From assembly GCA_013698435.1 (NCBI GenBank), contig JACCVA010000203.1:1-14670 (forward strand): DNA of 14,670 nt, written 5' to 3'. A program made the position numbers and the translations under genes. The notes beneath the pieces are model-generated. The model did no database searches and was not told where the DNA came from. It was given only the letters and a program-made list of their open reading frames with translations. Of the stretch, positions 1 to 8,362 are shown in pieces. Position 1 is the first letter of the stretch, and each line of letters starts with the position of its first letter. Source of the stretch: Nocardioidaceae bacterium (lineage in GTDB: Bacteria; Actinomycetota; Actinomycetes; Propionibacteriales; Nocardioidaceae).

Positions 1-1026
1 CTCGCCGCCGCCAACGGGGTGGTGTTCTGGGCGCTCGGCTCCCGCGCGGCCTCCGGTGACCTCGCTTTGGGCAGTCTCGTCGTCTACGCCCAGGTCGCCG
101 TCGGCGTCAGCGCCTTCGCGTTCGGTAGCTTCAACTGGGCGTTGGACGGCGCCTCGGCACCGGTGGCGTCGGTGCTGCGGCTCAAGCCGGCGATGGCACC
201 GGCGGGAGCCTTGTCCCCAGGGGACCGCACCCTCACCGGCCCCGCCCCACGCACGGGGATCCACATCCGCGACCTCCATTTCACCTACCCACGCACGCAG
301 CGGCCGATCTACGACGGCCTCGACCTGACCGTGCCGGCGGGCACCTCCTTGGCGATCGTCGGGCAGAACGGCGCCGGCAAGACCACACTGGCAAAGCTCC
401 TGTGCCGGCTCTACGACCCGGACTCCGGAGCGATCGAGGTCGACGGGGTCGACCTCCGGGATCTCGACATCGACGCCTGGCGCGGACAGGTGACAGCCGT
501 CTTCCAGGACTTCGTCCGCTTCGACCTCTCCCTGCGTGACAACGTCGCCCCCGGTGGCGCGCCGGACAGCGAGGTGCTGGCCGCGCTGCGCGACGCGGGC
601 GCGGAGGGGCTCGCTGACCTCGACACTCCCCTGGCCAAGGGATACGAAGGCGGCACCGACCTGTCTGGAGGTCAGTGGCAGCGTGTCGCGCTCGCACGCG
701 CCCTTTGCGCCGTACGCCGGGGCGCCGGGCTGGTCCTGCTGGACGAACCCACGGCCCAGCTGGACGTCCGGGGTGAGGCAGCGATCTTCGACCGCATCCT
801 CACCGCAACCCGTGACGTGACCACGATCCTCATCTCGCACCGCTTCTCCACGGTGCGGCACGCCGACAAGATTGCGGTCCTCGAGCACGGCCGCGTCATC
901 GAGCTCGGTAGCCACGACGAGCTGATGGCGCAGCATGGCCGCTACCGGACGATGTTCGACCTTCAGGCCAGCCGCTTCGAAGCCAGCGCGGACGAGGAGG
1001 GCATCGACTATGACGTCCTCGCGTGA
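1..1026 (+). CDS. ABC exporter half-transporter, C-terminal part (5' truncated)
   Basis: The reading frame is open from base 1, so the start lies outside the window. The 341 visible residues hold the end of a transmembrane domain (hydrophobic stretch at about residues 18-45) and a complete nucleotide-binding domain. Visible motifs are Walker A GQNGAGKTT (121-129), Q-loop glutamine 169 in FQDFVRF, canonical signature LSGGQ (221-225), Walker B LVLLDEP (D248, E249) and H-loop H280. The layout is that of a type IV exporter with fused TMD and NBD, which moves substrates out across the cytoplasmic membrane. Its stop lies inside the next gene, an equally built half-transporter, so the two probably form a heterodimer. 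Family knowledge: FQDF-type exporters occur near peptide natural-product clusters, but no such genes are in view, so the substrate is unknown. The exporter assignment is firm; the pairing is inference. Confidence 0.93.
   Translation, partial: LAAANGVVFWALGSRAASGDLALGSLVVYAQVAVGVSAFAFGSFNWALDGASAPVASVLRLKPAMAPAGALSPGDRTLTGPAPRTGIHIRDLHFTYPRTQRPIYDGLDLTVPAGTSLAIVGQNGAGKTTLAKLLCRLYDPDSGAIEVDGVDLRDLDIDAWRGQVTAVFQDFVRFDLSLRDNVAPGGAPDSEVLAALRDAGAEGLADLDTPLAKGYEGGTDLSGGQWQRVALARALCAVRRGAGLVLLDEPTAQLDVRGEAAIFDRILTATRDVTTILISHRFSTVRHADKIAVLEHGRVIELGSHDELMAQHGRYRTMFDLQASRFEASADEEGIDYDVLA
994..1001 (+). promoter_or_regulatory. Ribosome binding site for second ABC half-transporter
   Basis: GAGGAGGG lies inside the end of the upstream ABC gene, 8 bases before the ATG at 1010. 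It decides the start of the second half-transporter in favour of 1010 over an in-frame ATG at 935 that sits deep within the upstream coding sequence. Confidence 0.8.
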
Positions 1027-2803
1027 CGACGGCCCCCCGGCACTCGCGTCAATGTGGCGGCTGTGCAAGCTGGGGTACTCGCACGAGCCCGGCCTGTTGA
1101 GCTTCGCGTTCGTGATGTCCTTGCTGGCCGCGATTCCTGATGCGATGTTGGCCTTGCTGCTCAAGTTCCTGGCAGACGGTGTCGTGGCCGGCGACCGGAG
1201 GCACATCCTGCTTGCCGTCCTCGGAATGGCCGTCGCTGTCACGTTGACCTGGCTGATGCGGGTCGCCACCGCGAGAGTCACACGCCGCTTCCGCGACAAG
1301 GTGACGATCGCGCTGGAGACCCACGTCGCCGGACTGCAGGCGTCGGTGTCGACGATCGAGCACCAGGAGCGTCGCGACTTCCTCGACCGGCTGGCGATAC
1401 TCCGCAACCACGTGTTCGTCCTCGACCACATGTACATGTCGCTGTTCTCGACGGCGGGCTGGATCGTGCGGCTGGGCCTCACCGTGGCGCTGCTGATGTC
1501 TATCCATCCCGTGCTGGCCCTGCTGCTTCTCTTCGCCGTCCCCACGGTCGTCAGCTCGTCCTGGCGGCCAGCGGTCGAGCGCGAGACCGAGGAGGCCAAC
1601 GCGGTGCATCAGCGGCTGGCCGTGCACCTCTTCACGATGGCCACGACGGCGGCACCCGGCAAGGAGGTGCGGGTCACCGGCATCGGCCCCGAGCTCGTCC
1701 GCCGGCGACGCCACGAGTGGAACCGCTGGTACGGCCCGACCTCCACGGTGCGCTGGTCCAGCGCCGCCTGGCACTCCCTCGCCTGGGCGGTCTTCGGCTC
1801 GGCGTACGTCGGTGCCATCGTGTTCGTCGCGTCGGGGCTGCGCGCGTCGCCCGGCGACGTGCTGCTGGTGCTCGCTGCCGGCGGCCGGCTGTCGGCATAC
1901 GTCGCCGCCAGCATGCGCGAGATCGGTTTCATCCGCGGGGTGTGGCTGGACGGGGCGCGGCGGCTGGCGTGGTTGGAGGACTACGCGGCAGCGGTGCAGG
2001 TCAATGCAGACCAGCCCGCCCCCGACTCGCTCACCGACGGCATCCGGCTGGACAAGGTGTCGTTCGCCTATCCGGGCACCGACACGCTTGTGCTCGATGA
2101 CGTCTCGTTGCACCTGCCGGCCGGGCGGGTCGTCGCGGTCGTCGGAGAGAACGGTGCCGGCAAGTCGACGCTGGTCAAGCTGCTGTGCAAGCTGTATGAG
2201 CCCACCAGCGGCGAGATCCTCATCGACACTGTGCCGCTGCACCGCATCTCGAGTGCTGCCTGGCGGGCCAGGCTCTCCGGCGCGTTCCAGGACTTCTTCC
2301 GGTTCGAGTTCGCGGCCCGCACGAGCGTCGGGCTCGGGAACCTGCCGAACGTCGAGGACGACACAGCCGTGCTGACCGCTGTCGGCAAAGCAGGCGCCGA
2401 CGAGGTCGTGACCCGGCTCGAGTCCGGGCTCGACACCCAGCTCGGCCCCACGTGGCCCGACGGCGTCGACGTCAGCTTCGGGCAGTGGCAGAAGCTCGCT
2501 CTTGCCCGTGGATTCATGCGCGCCGAGCCCTTGCTCCTCGTGCTGGACGAGCCGACGGCAGCCCTCGACGCCGAGACCGAGCACGAGCTGTTCAGCCGGT
2601 ATGCCGAGGCCGCCCGCGCCGGTTCGCGCGGCGGCATCACGATCTTGGTGTCACACCGCTTCAGCACGGTGCGGATGGCCGACCTGATCGTGGTGCTGCA
2701 GGGATCGCAGCTGTCCCAGGTGGGCAGTCACGAGGAGCTGATGCGGCAGGGCGGACCGTACGCCGAGCTGTACTCGCTGCAGGCCGACGCCTATCAGCTG
2801 TGA
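1010..2803 (+). CDS. ABC exporter half-transporter (TMD-NBD), partner of the upstream gene
   Basis: This is a complete 597-residue type IV ABC exporter subunit. About six hydrophobic segments fill residues 20-310, followed by the nucleotide-binding domain. Motifs are Walker A GENGAGKST (379-387), Q-loop Q427 in FQDFFRF, Walker B LLLVLDEP (D513, E514) and H-loop H549. The signature reads VSFGQ (488-492) instead of LSGGQ, while the upstream partner is canonical. That asymmetry is usual for heterodimeric exporters with one degenerate ATP site. The ATG at 1010 was chosen because of the GAGGAGGG before it and because the frame further upstream only shadows the first gene. It overlaps the upstream stop by 17 bases, which points to translational coupling. 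Localisation is the cytoplasmic membrane. The substrate cannot be read from the sequence; lipid, drug or peptide are all possible. Confidence 0.93.
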   Translation: MTSSRDDGPPALASMWRLCKLGYSHEPGLLSFAFVMSLLAAIPDAMLALLLKFLADGVVAGDRRHILLAVLGMAVAVTLTWLMRVATARVTRRFRDKVTIALETHVAGLQASVSTIEHQERRDFLDRLAILRNHVFVLDHMYMSLFSTAGWIVRLGLTVALLMSIHPVLALLLLFAVPTVVSSSWRPAVERETEEANAVHQRLAVHLFTMATTAAPGKEVRVTGIGPELVRRRRHEWNRWYGPTSTVRWSSAAWHSLAWAVFGSAYVGAIVFVASGLRASPGDVLLVLAAGGRLSAYVAASMREIGFIRGVWLDGARRLAWLEDYAAAVQVNADQPAPDSLTDGIRLDKVSFAYPGTDTLVLDDVSLHLPAGRVVAVVGENGAGKSTLVKLLCKLYEPTSGEILIDTVPLHRISSAAWRARLSGAFQDFFRFEFAARTSVGLGNLPNVEDDTAVLTAVGKAGADEVVTRLESGLDTQLGPTWPDGVDVSFGQWQKLALARGFMRAEPLLLVLDEPTAALDAETEHELFSRYAEAARAGSRGGITILVSHRFSTVRMADLIVVLQGSQLSQVGSHEELMRQGGPYAELYSLQADAYQL

Positions 2804-2828
2804 CGCCGCTGCCCCGCACGCGGTAATG

Positions 2829-2841
2829 GCTGTCACACAGC
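2829..2841. promoter_or_regulatory. 13-bp palindrome upstream of the M36 protease gene
   Basis: GCTGT-CAC-ACAGC is a perfect 5-bp-arm palindrome 84 bases before the protease start codon. The half-site AGCTGTG also occurs in inverted orientation at 2796-2802, over the stop of the ABC gene. It could be an operator for the protease gene, or the two half-sites could pair as a weak hairpin after the ABC operon; there is no T-tract. The rest of the 122-base gap (2804-2925) holds an AT-richer TATATC at 2879-2884 but no convincing -35 partner. Confidence 0.3.
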
Positions 2842-2925
2842 TTCCGTAACTTCGCGTCTGATGCGGCGTTAGAGCACGTATATCTCCAGGTGCTCTCGCC
2901 ACCGCTTCTCGCCGAAGGTGCTCAC

Positions 2926-5900
2926 ATGTCACGTCGTACGCCGCTTTCTCAGCGCAGGGGCGTCCAGGCTGCCGCAGCCGTCGCTGTCGCCGGGCTGTTC
3001 GTTGCCGGTCTCTCCACGCCGACCGCCCAAGCGAATCCCCGTCCCACCTCCGCCGCCGACGGCACGAGCCCGGTCAACGCCTCGGGAGTCAACACCAACT
3101 TCGACGACCCGGAGGTCTTCAGCGAGGAGTCCGCGGGGCTCGCTGACACGGACGTGCGAGGGTGGGTCGCCCCGTGGGCGTCACAGCGGGCTGCTGTCCC
3201 CGCCGGTGCCGACGTGCGATGGAACCGCTACGGCACACCGGCGTCGGTGAGCACGATCAGCGGATACCTCAGCGGCGCCCGCACAGCCAAGCCCGAGACG
3301 GTCGCACGAGACTGGCTCCGCTCCCATGCCGCCATGTTCGGCCTCGATGCCGCCGGCATCGACGCACTGGCGCTCGTGAGCGACAACGCGCTGTACCAGA
3401 GCACGGCACACGTGGTGCGGTTCCGACAGGAGTTCGGTGACCTCACGTCCGCGGTCGACGGCATGGTGACGGTAGGTCTCGCGCCCGACCGGCGGGTCGC
3501 CTACGTTGCGTCGTCGCTGGCCCGCACAACCTCCGCACCGGCGGCCGCCACCTTGAGCGCCCAGACCGCGCTGGCGGCGTGGAAGAGCGCCGTTCAGGAT
3601 CTGGTGAACGCGAACGCTCCTGACATCGACACCGCGAACCTGACTGGCGTGACCGCCAGGCAGGTCGACGGCTGGATGAGGTTCGGCGTCCCTGGCTTCG
3701 CGCAAGAGCAGCAGGTACGCCTGCGCGCCCTCGCGCTGCCCGGGGAAGGCGTGCGCCCCGTCTTCGAGGTCAACGTCATCAACTCTGCCGGCGGGACCGC
3801 GTCGGCGTACACCTCCTTCGTCGACGCGACCGACAACACCGTGCTGATCCGGCAGAACCGGACAGACAACCTGTCCACGATCCCGATGGCCAGCGAGTTC
3901 ACAGAGCCTTTCCAAGGCGCGTTCACCGCGACCGAGTGCGGACCCGATCACAGCTACGACGTGGACGCCGCCACCAAGACGATCGTCGTGACGGCTTCAG
4001 CGGTGCTGCCGGCCGAGGACGTCGTGCTCAAGCTCTCCTACAACAACACTGAAGTCGCTAGCGCCGACACCGCGACCAGCCCCGAGGCGATCACCTACTC
4101 ACCCCCAGGGGGCGTGCCCGCCGGCACCTACACGGTCAACGTCTGCCCGTTCCAACCCGACCCGACGGTTCCCGTCGTGGCGGGTCAGTACATCGGCAGC
4201 TTCACCGCCAGCGAACGGTCGACGCCGCAGGGTGGGACGCCCTATCCACCCAAGTGGAAGTACTTCCTGGCAAACCCGGCCCTGAACTTCGACGCGGAGA
4301 ACACCACCGACAACCGCCGGATCGCCTGCTGGGTCGTGCTCGCAGGTGACACCGAGTGTGGGGGCCCCTCGCCGCTCAGCAACCTGGCTGCCCGTGGCCC
4401 CTGGGACTACGACTTCCGCGCCGGCGGCCCGACGCTGACCACCAGGGGCAACGCAGCCGACACCGCCGAGGCATGGATCAGCCCGCTGACCCCGGGCGGT
4501 GCGCACCAGATGCCCGTGAGCCCGGACCGCCACTACGGGTTCGACAACGTCGGCCAGAACTTCACCGACGCCTGGAACAACACCAAGTGCTCGTACGAGG
4601 CATTCACACCCGCCAACAACAACAACGACATCCTGGCATCGGTGACGAACCTCTTCGCGGGCCACAACCGGTTCCACGACTACTCGTACTTCCTGGGCTT
4701 CACCGAAGGCACCTACAACCTGCAGGACAGCAACTTCGGCAACCGCGCACAGGGAGGCGTTTCGCCGACCGGTGGCGAAGGCGACCCGGAGGTCGGCAAC
4801 GTCCAGGCAGGCGCCTTGGCCGGCGACCGCGGGCTCCCTGTGACCGGTCGCGACAACGCCAACCAGATCACGTTGCAGGACGGGATCCCCGGCATCACCA
4901 ACCAGTACCTGTTCCAGCCTCTGGCGGCGGCGTTCTACGCGCCCTGCGTGGACGGTGACTACGACGCACCCGTCTACGGACACGAGTACACCCACGCGAT
5001 CTCGAACCGGATGGTCGCGGGTCCGGACGCCGGACTGTCCGGCTTCCAGGCCGGCTCGATGGGTGAGTCGTGGAGCGACCAGGTTGCGCTCGAGTACCTG
5101 TTCGAGCACGACTACGACATCGGGGCCGCCAGCCCGTGGGTCGAGGGTCCCTATGTCACCGGCAACAAGGTGACGGGAATCCGCAACTACGCCCTGGACA
5201 AGAACCCGCTGCACTATGGCGATCTCGGATACGACACCACCGGTCCGGAAGTCCACGCCGACGGTGAGGTCTGGAGTGCGGCGATGTTCGACGTACGCCG
5301 CCAGCTGGTCAAGAAGTACGACGCCAGCTTCCCCGAGTCCGACAAGGCGCTGCAGCTGCGCTGCGCCGACGGTGCACTCGGGCAAACCGCCAACTCGCCG
5401 CGACAGGCTCCGCTGCCCGCCGGGCAGTGCCCCGGTGGACGCCGGTGGATCCAGCTGATCTTCGACTCGTTCCTGCTGCAGGAGTCGGCCACGAGCATGT
5501 TGGACGCACGCGACGCCTACCTGGCCGCCGACAAGATGCGCTTCGGCGGTCGTGACCTTGCCGCCATCTGGCAGGGTTTCGCCAGCGACGGCATGGGCCA
5601 GAACGCCTCCACGACGTCGACCGAGGACAGCCAGCCGAAGTCCGGCTACACCTCACCGTTCGAGAACGAAGGCACCCTGCGCCTCGGCGCCAGCGACCTC
5701 ACGTCTGCGGTCGAGGGCAAGCTGTACGTCGGCAACTTCGAGGCGCGGGTGACACCGGTCGCCGACACCGACGCCAGCACCCCACTCCCGTCAGTGGTGC
5801 GGATGGTCCCGGGCACGTACAGCTTCGTGTTCCGGGCCGACGGCTACGGCATGAAGAGATTCAGCTTGACGATCCAGGCGGGGCAGACCACCTCACGTGT

Positions 5901-6927
5901 GATCCACCTTGCCAGGAACGTCGCCTCGTCCAAGAACGGCGCGGTCGTCGACGGTGCGAGCAACAACCTCAACGCCGGCTCGCTGCTCGACGACACGGAG
6001 GCCACCAACTGGGCCGGCGTCAACCCCGCGGGTGTCAGCGTTGACACGAGCCACCCGTTCGTGAACGTCAACCTCGCCGGCTCTCGGGCTCAGGTCATCC
6101 GTGCGGTCAAGGTGAGCGCCATGCTGCGACCGGCGCAGGCCACCGACGAGAACGACACGTTGTCGGGCAGCCGCTTCACGGCGCTGCGTAAGTTCGCGAT
6201 CGAGATCTGCACCGACACGGTGGACAGCGACTGCTCCTCGTCGCAGCCCTCCGGATCGGCCGGGTCACCGTACACGCGGATCTACACGAGCCCTGATGAT
6301 GCGTTCAACGGTGTCCGGCCGCGTCCGCTGGCTCCGACCCTGCTGTTCAAGCAGTTCGACATCCCCGACCGCAGCGCGACCCATGTGCGCCTGGTGGCGC
6401 TGGAGAACCAGTGCACTGGGCAGGGAGGTTTCGCCGGCGAGCAGGACAACGACGAGACCAGGCAGACCACGGACTGCAAGGCCGGTTCGACACGTGACGA
6501 GTCGGTGCGGGCGGCTGAGCTCGAGGTGTTCGGTTACGACGCCACGACGCGGCCTCCAGGCGACCCGGTCGTTCTCATGGCGATGACCGGCAAGTCGGTG
6601 GCTTCACCAGGCGAGCAGGTGACATACAAGCTTACCTACACCAACTACGGGCCGAAGCCATCGTCCAACGCCGACATCCGCATCACGAGACTGCCCAGCA
6701 GCCTGCGTTTCGTGTCAGCGAGCGGAGACGCGCAGTGGAGCTCGGTCACCCGTTCGTTGCTCTACACGCTGGACACGGTGCCCGTGGGGGTCACCAGATC
6801 AGTCACGCTGACCACCCGGGTCGCTCCCCAGGCACCCGTCGGCAGCGCGATCATCACCACGGCACAGTTCGCCGGAGCGATGACGTACTCACCGCCGGCG
6901 GCGGCAGTGACCCTGGTCGGGCCGTAA
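2926..6927 (+). CDS. Secreted M36 (fungalysin-type) zinc metalloprotease, multidomain
   Basis: The 1333-residue protein starts at an ATG preceded by AAGG at 7 bases. An in-frame start 36 bases upstream would put extra residues before the signal peptide. Residues 1-36 are a signal peptide: basic n-region, Ala/Val-rich core, AQA before NP. About 110-200 resembles an FTP propeptide, ending near VDATDNTVLIRQN (about 304-316). A beta-rich segment with C338 and C407 follows. The catalytic region (about 520-905) carries HEYTH (686-690) and GESWSD with the third zinc ligand E714, plus TNLF and EVWSAAMFDV segments typical of M36. The C-terminal part has a carboxypeptidase-regulatory-like domain (about 910-998), a discoidin-like jelly roll (about 999-1205) and a DUF11-like domain (about 1212-1333). 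No LPXTG or terminal membrane helix is present, so release from the cell is likely. It should degrade extracellular protein after propeptide removal. Family assignment is firm; accessory domain names are tentative. Confidence 0.93.
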   Translation: MSRRTPLSQRRGVQAAAAVAVAGLFVAGLSTPTAQANPRPTSAADGTSPVNASGVNTNFDDPEVFSEESAGLADTDVRGWVAPWASQRAAVPAGADVRWNRYGTPASVSTISGYLSGARTAKPETVARDWLRSHAAMFGLDAAGIDALALVSDNALYQSTAHVVRFRQEFGDLTSAVDGMVTVGLAPDRRVAYVASSLARTTSAPAAATLSAQTALAAWKSAVQDLVNANAPDIDTANLTGVTARQVDGWMRFGVPGFAQEQQVRLRALALPGEGVRPVFEVNVINSAGGTASAYTSFVDATDNTVLIRQNRTDNLSTIPMASEFTEPFQGAFTATECGPDHSYDVDAATKTIVVTASAVLPAEDVVLKLSYNNTEVASADTATSPEAITYSPPGGVPAGTYTVNVCPFQPDPTVPVVAGQYIGSFTASERSTPQGGTPYPPKWKYFLANPALNFDAENTTDNRRIACWVVLAGDTECGGPSPLSNLAARGPWDYDFRAGGPTLTTRGNAADTAEAWISPLTPGGAHQMPVSPDRHYGFDNVGQNFTDAWNNTKCSYEAFTPANNNNDILASVTNLFAGHNRFHDYSYFLGFTEGTYNLQDSNFGNRAQGGVSPTGGEGDPEVGNVQAGALAGDRGLPVTGRDNANQITLQDGIPGITNQYLFQPLAAAFYAPCVDGDYDAPVYGHEYTHAISNRMVAGPDAGLSGFQAGSMGESWSDQVALEYLFEHDYDIGAASPWVEGPYVTGNKVTGIRNYALDKNPLHYGDLGYDTTGPEVHADGEVWSAAMFDVRRQLVKKYDASFPESDKALQLRCADGALGQTANSPRQAPLPAGQCPGGRRWIQLIFDSFLLQESATSMLDARDAYLAADKMRFGGRDLAAIWQGFASDGMGQNASTTSTEDSQPKSGYTSPFENEGTLRLGASDLTSAVEGKLYVGNFEARVTPVADTDASTPLPSVVRMVPGTYSFVFRADGYGMKRFSLTIQAGQTTSRVIHLARNVASSKNGAVVDGASNNLNAGSLLDDTEATNWAGVNPAGVSVDTSHPFVNVNLAGSRAQVIRAVKVSAMLRPAQATDENDTLSGSRFTALRKFAIEICTDTVDSDCSSSQPSGSAGSPYTRIYTSPDDAFNGVRPRPLAPTLLFKQFDIPDRSATHVRLVALENQCTGQGGFAGEQDNDETRQTTDCKAGSTRDESVRAAELEVFGYDATTRPPGDPVVLMAMTGKSVASPGEQVTYKLTYTNYGPKPSSNADIRITRLPSSLRFVSASGDAQWSSVTRSLLYTLDTVPVGVTRSVTLTTRVAPQAPVGSAIITTAQFAGAMTYSPPAAAVTLVGP

Positions 6928-6955
6928 CCTGACACGTTGAGGTAGCCAGCTAAAT

Positions 6956-6984
6956 GGCCGCCCGGTCATGACGACCGGGCGGCC
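6956..6984. terminator. Bidirectional intrinsic terminator between M36 gene and glmM
   Basis: A perfect 12-bp stem (GGCCGCCCGGTC at 6956-6967 with its complement at 6973-6984) encloses the 5-base loop ATGAC. AAA lies just before the stem and TTT just after, so either strand shows a short U-run. It lies between the convergent protease gene (stop at 6927) and glmM (stop at 7004), where it can end both transcripts. Confidence 0.88.
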
Positions 6985-7003
6985 CTTTGGTTGTCCTTCC
7001 GGC

Positions 7004-8353
7004 CTAGCGGGCCAGCGAGAGCTTGACGACGTCGGCGAGCCGTTGCGCAACCGACTCCGCCTGGTGCGACGACTCCGCCTCCACCATCACCCGGACGAGC
7101 TGTTCGGTGCCGGACGGACGGAGCAGCACCCGCCCGGTGTCGCCGAGCTCCGCCTCGGCCTCAGCGATCGCGGCGGCGACGGCGCGGTCACTGTGGGCGC
7201 GCGACTTGTCGACGTCAGAGACGTTGATCAGCGTCTGCGGCAGCCTGCGCATCACCGCCGCCAGCTGGGCGATCGACCGCCCGGTCGCGGCCATCCTGGC
7301 GGTGACGTGGAGGGCGGCCAGCACCCCGTCACCGGTGGTGGCGTGTGCGGTCATGATGAGGTGCCCCGACTGCTCACCCCCGAGAGTGAATCCGCCGGCA
7401 TGCATCGCCTCGAGCACGTAACGGTCGCCGACTTTGGTCTGCACCACGGTGAGCCCGGCGGCGCGCAGCGCCTGCACGAAGCCGAGGTTGCTCATCACGG
7501 TCGCCACGACCGTGTCGCGCCACAACGTGCCGGCGTCTCGCAGATGCAGGGCGAGGATGGCGAGGAGCTGATCGCCGTCGACGACCTCACCGTCAGCATT
7601 CACTGCCAAGCAGCGGTCGGCGTCGCCGTCGAGGGCGAAGCCGACGTCCGCCCGGTACTCGACGACAGCGCGTTGCAGCGAGGCGAGGTGCGTCGATCCG
7701 CAGTCGGCGTTGATGTTGAGGCCATCGGGTGCGTCGTGGATCGCCACCACCTCCGCTCCGGCGGCGGCGAAGGCCGCGGGAGCCGTGCGGTACGCCGCAC
7801 CCTGCGCGCAGTCGACCACGACCTTGAGCCCGCTCAGCCGGGTCGAGACGGTGGCCACCAGATGCTCGACGTAGCGCGAGACAGGGTCCGGTTCGTCCAC
7901 CACCCGGCCGACGTCAGCACCGACGGGGCGAGGGGACTCGGCACCGATGGCCGCCTCGATCGCGTCCTCGGCGCTGTCAGCGAGCTTGCGGCCGCCGCGA
8001 GCGAAGAACTTGATGCCGTTGTCGGGCATCGGGTTGTGCGAGGCGGACAGCATCACACCGAAGTCGGCTCCGGTTGCTGCGGTCAAGTATGCGACGCCAG
8101 GAGTGGGCAGCACGCCAAGTCGGCGTACGTCGACCCCTGCCGAGGCGAGCGCGCCGACGACTACGGCCTCGAGAAATTCACCGCTGGCTCGGGGGTCACG
8201 GCCGACGACGGCGACCGGTCGAGAGGTGTCCGTGCTGCCATGAGCAGAGCCGAGCACTCCCGCGGCAGCAACGCCGAGGTCGAGCGCCAGCTGCGCCGTG
8301 AGGTCCTGGTTCGCGACCCCGCGCACGCCGTCCGTTCCGAACAGGCGGGACAC
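7004..8353 (-). CDS. glmM: Phosphoglucosamine mutase
   Basis: The enzyme converts glucosamine-6-phosphate to glucosamine-1-phosphate in the cytoplasm, feeding UDP-GlcNAc synthesis for peptidoglycan. The 449-residue length is normal for GlmM. It opens with MSRLFGTDGVRG, the family N-terminus, from a GTG codon. The phosphoserine loop is SASHNP with the active serine S105, the metal loop is DGDADR (242-247), the sugar-binding loop is GEQSGH (326-331) and the phosphate-binding loop is RPSGTE (412-417). All key residues are present. It starts 9 bases after the rpsI stop with no clear Shine-Dalgarno sequence, so coupling to S9 translation is likely. It is the last gene of the rplM-rpsI-glmM unit, an order common in actinobacteria, and ends just before the bidirectional hairpin. 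Confidence 0.97.
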   Translation of the reverse strand: MSRLFGTDGVRGVANQDLTAQLALDLGVAAAGVLGSAHGSTDTSRPVAVVGRDPRASGEFLEAVVVGALASAGVDVRRLGVLPTPGVAYLTAATGADFGVMLSASHNPMPDNGIKFFARGGRKLADSAEDAIEAAIGAESPRPVGADVGRVVDEPDPVSRYVEHLVATVSTRLSGLKVVVDCAQGAAYRTAPAAFAAAGAEVVAIHDAPDGLNINADCGSTHLASLQRAVVEYRADVGFALDGDADRCLAVNADGEVVDGDQLLAILALHLRDAGTLWRDTVVATVMSNLGFVQALRAAGLTVVQTKVGDRYVLEAMHAGGFTLGGEQSGHLIMTAHATTGDGVLAALHVTARMAATGRSIAQLAAVMRRLPQTLINVSDVDKSRAHSDRAVAAAIAEAEAELGDTGRVLLRPSGTEQLVRVMVEAESSHQAESVAQRLADVVKLSLAR

Positions 8354-8362
8354 GACTCTAGG

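Noticed and set aside
1049..2584. 511-residue minus-strand open frame opposite the second ABC gene
   Set aside because: It is the antisense shadow of an unmistakable ABC exporter; its translation is low-complexity and rich in Arg, Gln, His and Gly with no recognisable domain.
2804..2925. Riboswitch or long structured leader ahead of the protease gene
   Set aside because: The gap is only 122 bases and I could find no conserved riboswitch core; only the short palindrome stands out.
4099..5385. 428-residue minus-strand open frame inside the M36 gene
   Set aside because: Opposite the catalytic region of the protease; composition is that of reverse-complemented coding sequence.
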